64,000 nt of DNA. Source: CAWGJF01 sp963715745 (GTDB lineage: Bacteria > Bacteroidota > Ignavibacteria > Ignavibacteriales > Ignavibacteriaceae). The position numbers and the translations under genes are program-made. Numbering within the stretch: the stretch's first letter is position 1; each line of letters opens with the position of its first letter. The stretch spans positions 1,922,001-1,986,000 of the forward strand of contig OY970271.1 of assembly GCA_963715745.1 (NCBI GenBank), written 5' to 3'. The notes beneath the pieces are model-generated. The model was not told the DNA's origin and ran no database searches. It saw only the letters and a list, made by a program, of their open reading frames with translations. Shown piece after piece: positions 60,572 through 64,000 of this stretch.

Positions 60572-62095
60572 ATGGAACAAAGCAACTTATTAACATACTT
60601 ACTTTTTACACCAATAATTGGTTCGATATTAATTTTATTCTTTAAAAAGAATAATGAAAAGCTGATCAAGTATATCGGCTTAGCAATTTCAGTTGTGGCT
60701 TTTATTTTTTCATTGATGATCTATTTCCAGTTTGATAATTCCAGCGGTGGATTTCAATTCATTCATAAATTTAAATGGGTTGAAAATCTGAACATCAGCT
60801 ACTTTGTTGGCATTGATGGTCTTTCAATGCTTCTGGTTTTATTGACAACTTTTCTGACTCCACTTACTTTAATTTCAACCTGGTCAAGCATTAATAAAAA
60901 GCTAAAAGAGTTTACATTCTTTATGCTCCTTTTAGAAGCGGGAATGCTTGGAGTTTTTATTTCACTCGATCTTTTCCTCTTTTATGTTTTCTGGGAAGCA
61001 ATGCTTATCCCGATGTATTTCATTATTGGAATCTGGGGTGGTGAAAGAAGAATTTATGCATCAATAAAATTCTTTTTGTATACGATGGCTGGCAGTTTGT
61101 TGATGCTTGTTGCAATTATCTGGCTTGCTGTTTATGCCTCTGGGATTTTGGGAAAGTTTACTACAGATTTAACTGAACTTTATAAAGTGGCTCCCGGTAT
61201 TCAATCTGATCTGCAAAACTGGATGTTCCTGGCCTTTGCTTTAAGTTTTTCAATTAAAGTTCCGTTATTTCCTCTGCACACATGGTTACCTGATGCACAC
61301 GTTGAAGCACCAACCGCAGGTAGTGTTATCCTTGCCGGTGTATTACTAAAAATGGGAACTTATGGATTGTTAAGATTTAATCTTCCGCTTTTTCCAATAG
61401 CATCGCTGCACTTTGCTTCATTGATGTCTGTTCTTGCTGTTATTGGAATTATTTATGGTGCACTTGTAGCAATGGTTCAGACTGATATAAAAAAACTGGT
61501 TGCTTATTCTTCTGTTTCACATCTCGGTTTTGTTGTACTTGGAATTTTTGCAATGAATGAACAGGCAATGCAGGGCGCAATTATTCAAATGATTAACCAT
61601 GGTTTATCAACAGGAGCTTTATTCCTTTTGGTTGGAATGATTTACGAACGAACTCACACTCGTGAAATTTCTTATTATGGTGGAATTGCAAAACTGGTTC
61701 CTGTTTTTGCATTTGCACTAATGTTTACTTCACTATCATCTATTGGATTGCCGGGATTAAATGGATTTGTTGGCGAGTTCCTGATTTTACTTGGTTCATT
61801 TAAATCAACTGTTTTAAATAGCTGGTGGTACACAGTTTTTGCAGCAACCGGAGTCATCTTTGCAGCAGTTTATTTATTGTGGATGTACAAACGTGTTGTT
61901 TTTGGTCCGGTTACAAATGAAAAATTAAATCAACTTACTGACTTAAATAAAAGAGAAATTTTTGTTCTTATTCCGATTTTTATTTTTATAGTCTGGATTG
62001 GAGTTCAGCCAAACACCTTTTTAAAGGTTTCAGAAAAAACAACTACGCAAATAATTGATAAAGTTTTTCATCCTGATTTGCCGACAATTAAATGA
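60572..62095 (+). CDS. nuoM: NADH-quinone oxidoreductase subunit M
   Basis: 507 residues. Conserved Glu in FYVFWEAMLIPMYF, the LHTWLPDAHVEAPTAGSV signature and DIKKLVAYSSVSHLGFVVLG define NuoM. It is an ion-translocating antiporter-like subunit. Its stop overlaps the NhaD-like gene by 4 bases, so that gene is tightly coupled to complex I. Confidence 0.95.
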   Translation: MEQSNLLTYLLFTPIIGSILILFFKKNNEKLIKYIGLAISVVAFIFSLMIYFQFDNSSGGFQFIHKFKWVENLNISYFVGIDGLSMLLVLLTTFLTPLTLISTWSSINKKLKEFTFFMLLLEAGMLGVFISLDLFLFYVFWEAMLIPMYFIIGIWGGERRIYASIKFFLYTMAGSLLMLVAIIWLAVYASGILGKFTTDLTELYKVAPGIQSDLQNWMFLAFALSFSIKVPLFPLHTWLPDAHVEAPTAGSVILAGVLLKMGTYGLLRFNLPLFPIASLHFASLMSVLAVIGIIYGALVAMVQTDIKKLVAYSSVSHLGFVVLGIFAMNEQAMQGAIIQMINHGLSTGALFLLVGMIYERTHTREISYYGGIAKLVPVFAFALMFTSLSSIGLPGLNGFVGEFLILLGSFKSTVLNSWWYTVFAATGVIFAAVYLLWMYKRVVFGPVTNEKLNQLTDLNKREIFVLIPIFIFIVWIGVQPNTFLKVSEKTTTQIIDKVFHPDLPTIK

Positions 62096-63510
62096 AATCA
62101 ATCTTAAAAAATAAATTGTTGTTCATCTTTTTCTTCCTGGTTTTTTCAGGAGTTGCATTCTCAGCAAATGTTTCATCTGATTCGCTTGCTATAGCAACAG
62201 AACACGCGACTCATTCACCACTTCCATCACCTTTTATGGTGATACCTTTTATTGTTTTACTTGTTGCCATTGCTACCGGTCCGTTGTTCTATAAACATTT
62301 CTGGGAAAAAAATTATCCGGCAATTGCAATTGTTCTAGGAATCATAACTACAATTTATTACCTGATATTCTTAAACGACTACTACAGTATCCTTCATTCG
62401 CTTACTGAATATATTTCTTTTATTGCACTGCTAAGTTCATTGTTTGTTGCATCAGGCGGAATTTTTATAAAGGTTGATAAAAAAGCAACACCTTTTATTA
62501 ATGTATTGTTTTTATTATTCGGTGCGGTCATTGCAAACATAATAGGTACAACCGGCGCTTCAATGCTTTTGATAAGACCATTTATAAAAATGAACAAAGA
62601 CAGGATAAGACCATATCATGTAATCTTTTTTATTTTTATAGTGAGCAACATTGGTGGTGGTTTAACTCCAATCGGTGACCCGCCGTTATTTGTTGGATTT
62701 CTCAGAGGTGTTCCGTTTTTCTGGGTTATTCAAAATGTGTGGTATATCTGGATCCCTATGATAATTCTTATTCTGGGTGTATTTTTCCTTTTTGATTCTG
62801 TGAACACACGGGGAAGTGAAAATTCAATTCAATCTGATTTTACTGGGAAAATTGAATTTAAAGGTGCAAAAAATCTTGTTTATCTTTTAATAATAATTAT
62901 ATCAGTATTTATTGATCCAGGAATTTTTTCCTGGGTTCCGAGTCTTGCTCCATTACCGTTCGGAATCAGGGAGATAATAATGTTTGCTGTTGTGTTTTTA
63001 TCATTTAAAACAGCTAATCAGGATGCACTAAAGGCAAATGAGTTTGATTTCGAACCGATAAAAGAAGTTGCATATCTCTTTATAGGAATATTTTTAACTA
63101 TGGTTCCTGCATTGCAATTAATTGCAAAAGAAGCTCAGGTAAATCATGATTTATTAAATCAGGGAACCTTTTATTGGGCGACCGGTGTGCTTTCTTCATT
63201 CCTTGATAATACACCAACTTATCTGAACTTCCTTAGTGCAGCTATGGGTAAATATGCACTTAATGTTGATTTGAAAACTCACGTTCAGGAATTTGTGTTA
63301 CATGATGATGTTTATTTACGTGCAATCTCAGTCTCTGCTGTTTTCTTTGGTGCAATGACTTACATTGGCAACGGTCCGAACTTTATGGTTAAATCGATTT
63401 GTGAGAGAGCAGGAATTGAAATGCCAAGCTTTTTAACTTATATGGTAAAATATTCAATTCCGATTTTGATTCCATTATTCTTTATAATTTTTCTAATGTT
63501 CTTTAATTAG
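62092..63510 (+). CDS. NhaD-type sodium:proton antiporter within the complex I operon
   Basis: The 472-residue IT-superfamily (ArsB/NhaD) antiporter has TTGASMLLIRPFIKMN, NIGGGLTPIGDPPLFVGFLRG and FLDNTPTYLNFLSA, with about 12 helices after an N-terminal signal-like segment. It exchanges Na+ for H+. The 4-base overlap with nuoM and proximity to nuoN place it in the nuo operon. This arrangement is reported for Rhodothermus-type complex I loci and implies Na+/H+ coupling around the enzyme. Confidence 0.85.
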   Translation: MKSILKNKLLFIFFFLVFSGVAFSANVSSDSLAIATEHATHSPLPSPFMVIPFIVLLVAIATGPLFYKHFWEKNYPAIAIVLGIITTIYYLIFLNDYYSILHSLTEYISFIALLSSLFVASGGIFIKVDKKATPFINVLFLLFGAVIANIIGTTGASMLLIRPFIKMNKDRIRPYHVIFFIFIVSNIGGGLTPIGDPPLFVGFLRGVPFFWVIQNVWYIWIPMIILILGVFFLFDSVNTRGSENSIQSDFTGKIEFKGAKNLVYLLIIIISVFIDPGIFSWVPSLAPLPFGIREIIMFAVVFLSFKTANQDALKANEFDFEPIKEVAYLFIGIFLTMVPALQLIAKEAQVNHDLLNQGTFYWATGVLSSFLDNTPTYLNFLSAAMGKYALNVDLKTHVQEFVLHDDVYLRAISVSAVFFGAMTYIGNGPNFMVKSICERAGIEMPSFLTYMVKYSIPILIPLFFIIFLMFFN

Positions 63511-63522
63511 AGGAGATGTAAA

Positions 63523-63888
63523 ATGCCAGGCTTAACAGAAGTGTTGAAAAACAAAATGAAGGGATTGTATTATAACAACAGGTTGATTCTTCCTTTCCAG
63601 GGAATATTCCTTAAAATAATTGTAGATGATGAAATCATAATGGATTTTTCACCAGACTCAAAACATATTTATATAAAACAGATTGGTGAATATGTAGATA
63701 TTTATTTTAAGGAATACAAACATCTTAAAGATGCTGTTTCAAAATATGAAGCTATAAAAATGGTTGTTGTCGAGAAAGGGAAAAATATTTTTGACTTTAA
63801 ATATCACAAAAAAATTGTCATCTACCTTAAAGAAAAACATGAAGTGACAATTGAAGAAACAGACGATGATATTTTATTTATTGAATAA
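63523..63888 (+). CDS. Unrecognised 121-residue protein between nhaD-like and nuoN genes
   Basis: The soluble protein reads as alternating beta strands and Lys/Glu-rich segments (LIVDDEIIMDFSPDSKHI, YFKEYKHLKDAVSKYEAIK, KHEVTIEETDDDILFIE). There is no signal, TM, Cys or known domain. An AGAGGAG ribosome binding site precedes its ATG, which is 12 bases after the NhaD-like stop. nuoN starts 2 bases after its end. It is clearly part of the nuo operon, but it is not a known subunit. Confidence 0.8.
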   Translation: MPGLTEVLKNKMKGLYYNNRLILPFQGIFLKIIVDDEIIMDFSPDSKHIYIKQIGEYVDIYFKEYKHLKDAVSKYEAIKMVVVEKGKNIFDFKYHKKIVIYLKEKHEVTIEETDDDILFIE

Positions 63889-63890
63889 TT

Positions 63891-64000
63891 ATGCTGAATA
63901 ACTTCCAGGAATTTTTAAATATGATGCCTCTTGTTTTGATCGGGGCAGGCATTTTACTTTCAGTTTTTATTGAAATGTACTATAAAAAAAGTGAATCCAT
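63891..64000 (+). CDS. nuoN: NADH-quinone oxidoreductase subunit N (start only, cut by window end)
   Basis: The ATG at 63891 opens a hydrophobic frame (MLNNFQEFLNMMPLVLIGAG, then ILLSVFIEMYYKKSES) that runs off the window. Content and its position after nuoM and the antiporter fit NuoN, whose N-terminus starts with a short amphipathic segment and first TM. Only the first 36 residues are seen. Confidence 0.75.
   Translation, partial: MLNNFQEFLNMMPLVLIGAGILLSVFIEMYYKKSES

Overview
The window looks like a chromosomal segment of an AT-rich, Gram-negative member of the Bacteroidota/Chlorobiota group, most likely an Ignavibacteria-type organism. This is an inference. It rests on a secreted protein with a type IX secretion sorting domain (NYPNPFNPSTKIRYQ signature), a Kdo/Lpt lipopolysaccharide operon, c-type cytochromes, a 14-subunit-type complex I locus, and TAnnTTTG-like promoter elements. 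No rRNA, tRNA, CRISPR array or transposase gene was recognised.

Layout. 1-4 kb: the 3' part of a PiT phosphate transporter with a PhoU-like tail, a TetR regulator, a YtxH protein, a diheme reaction-centre-type cytochrome c with TPRs, and a STAS protein. 4-11 kb (minus strand): a redox/signalling module of two GcvH-like proteins, a four-cluster ferredoxin subunit and a NrfD/HybB membrane subunit (with no hydrogenase or molybdoenzyme). These are followed by a histidine kinase with heme-binding motifs, an NtrC-type regulator whose DNA-binding tail lies in the -1 frame after a slippery heptamer, and an archaemetzincin. 11.5-14 kb: a small membrane protein and a T9SS-sorted surface protein whose sorting domain carries two dispersed DNA repeats in frame.

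14-24.6 kb (minus strand) is a type I restriction-modification island in the order hsdR, GxxExxY, hsdR-tail fragment, TIR-like/ATPase, hsdS, AlbA_2 regulator, hsdM. Short repeats mark the cargo between hsdR and hsdS, and hsdR itself contains an in-frame perfect palindrome. 25-29 kb: a PIG-L deacetylase, a 46-residue membrane protein and a sodium:solute symporter, translationally coupled. 29.5-34.7 kb: kdsA, an unknown gene, kdsD, lptC, an OstA/LptA-like gene and lptB, making Kdo precursors and exporting LPS. 34.8-37.4 kb: a sugar nucleotidyltransferase, an APH-type kinase fused to a RapZ C-terminal domain, and a GNAT.

37-47.4 kb is housekeeping and envelope material: a beta-helix lipoprotein, an esterase, an M15 peptidase, a tandem FKBP lipoprotein, a fructosamine kinase with a low-molecular-weight phosphatase, YjbQ, an OB-fold protein, an M28-PDZ peptidase, a TolB-like propeller and an MBL hydrolase. 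47.4-50.3 kb: a Fur-family regulator and feoAB for iron uptake. 50.4-55.7 kb: a PAS-GAF histidine kinase, then a two-gene unit of an unknown 177-residue protein and a SNF2-like protein that has lost its Walker A lysine and ends in a degenerate Mrr-like domain. This unit is the best candidate here for an undescribed system. 56-64 kb: asnS, a decayed four-helix-bundle (S23-type) cassette, and nuoJKLM-nhaD-unknown-nuoN.

A recurring theme is short dispersed repeats and palindromes that sit both between genes and inside reading frames, with little apparent harm to the host proteins.
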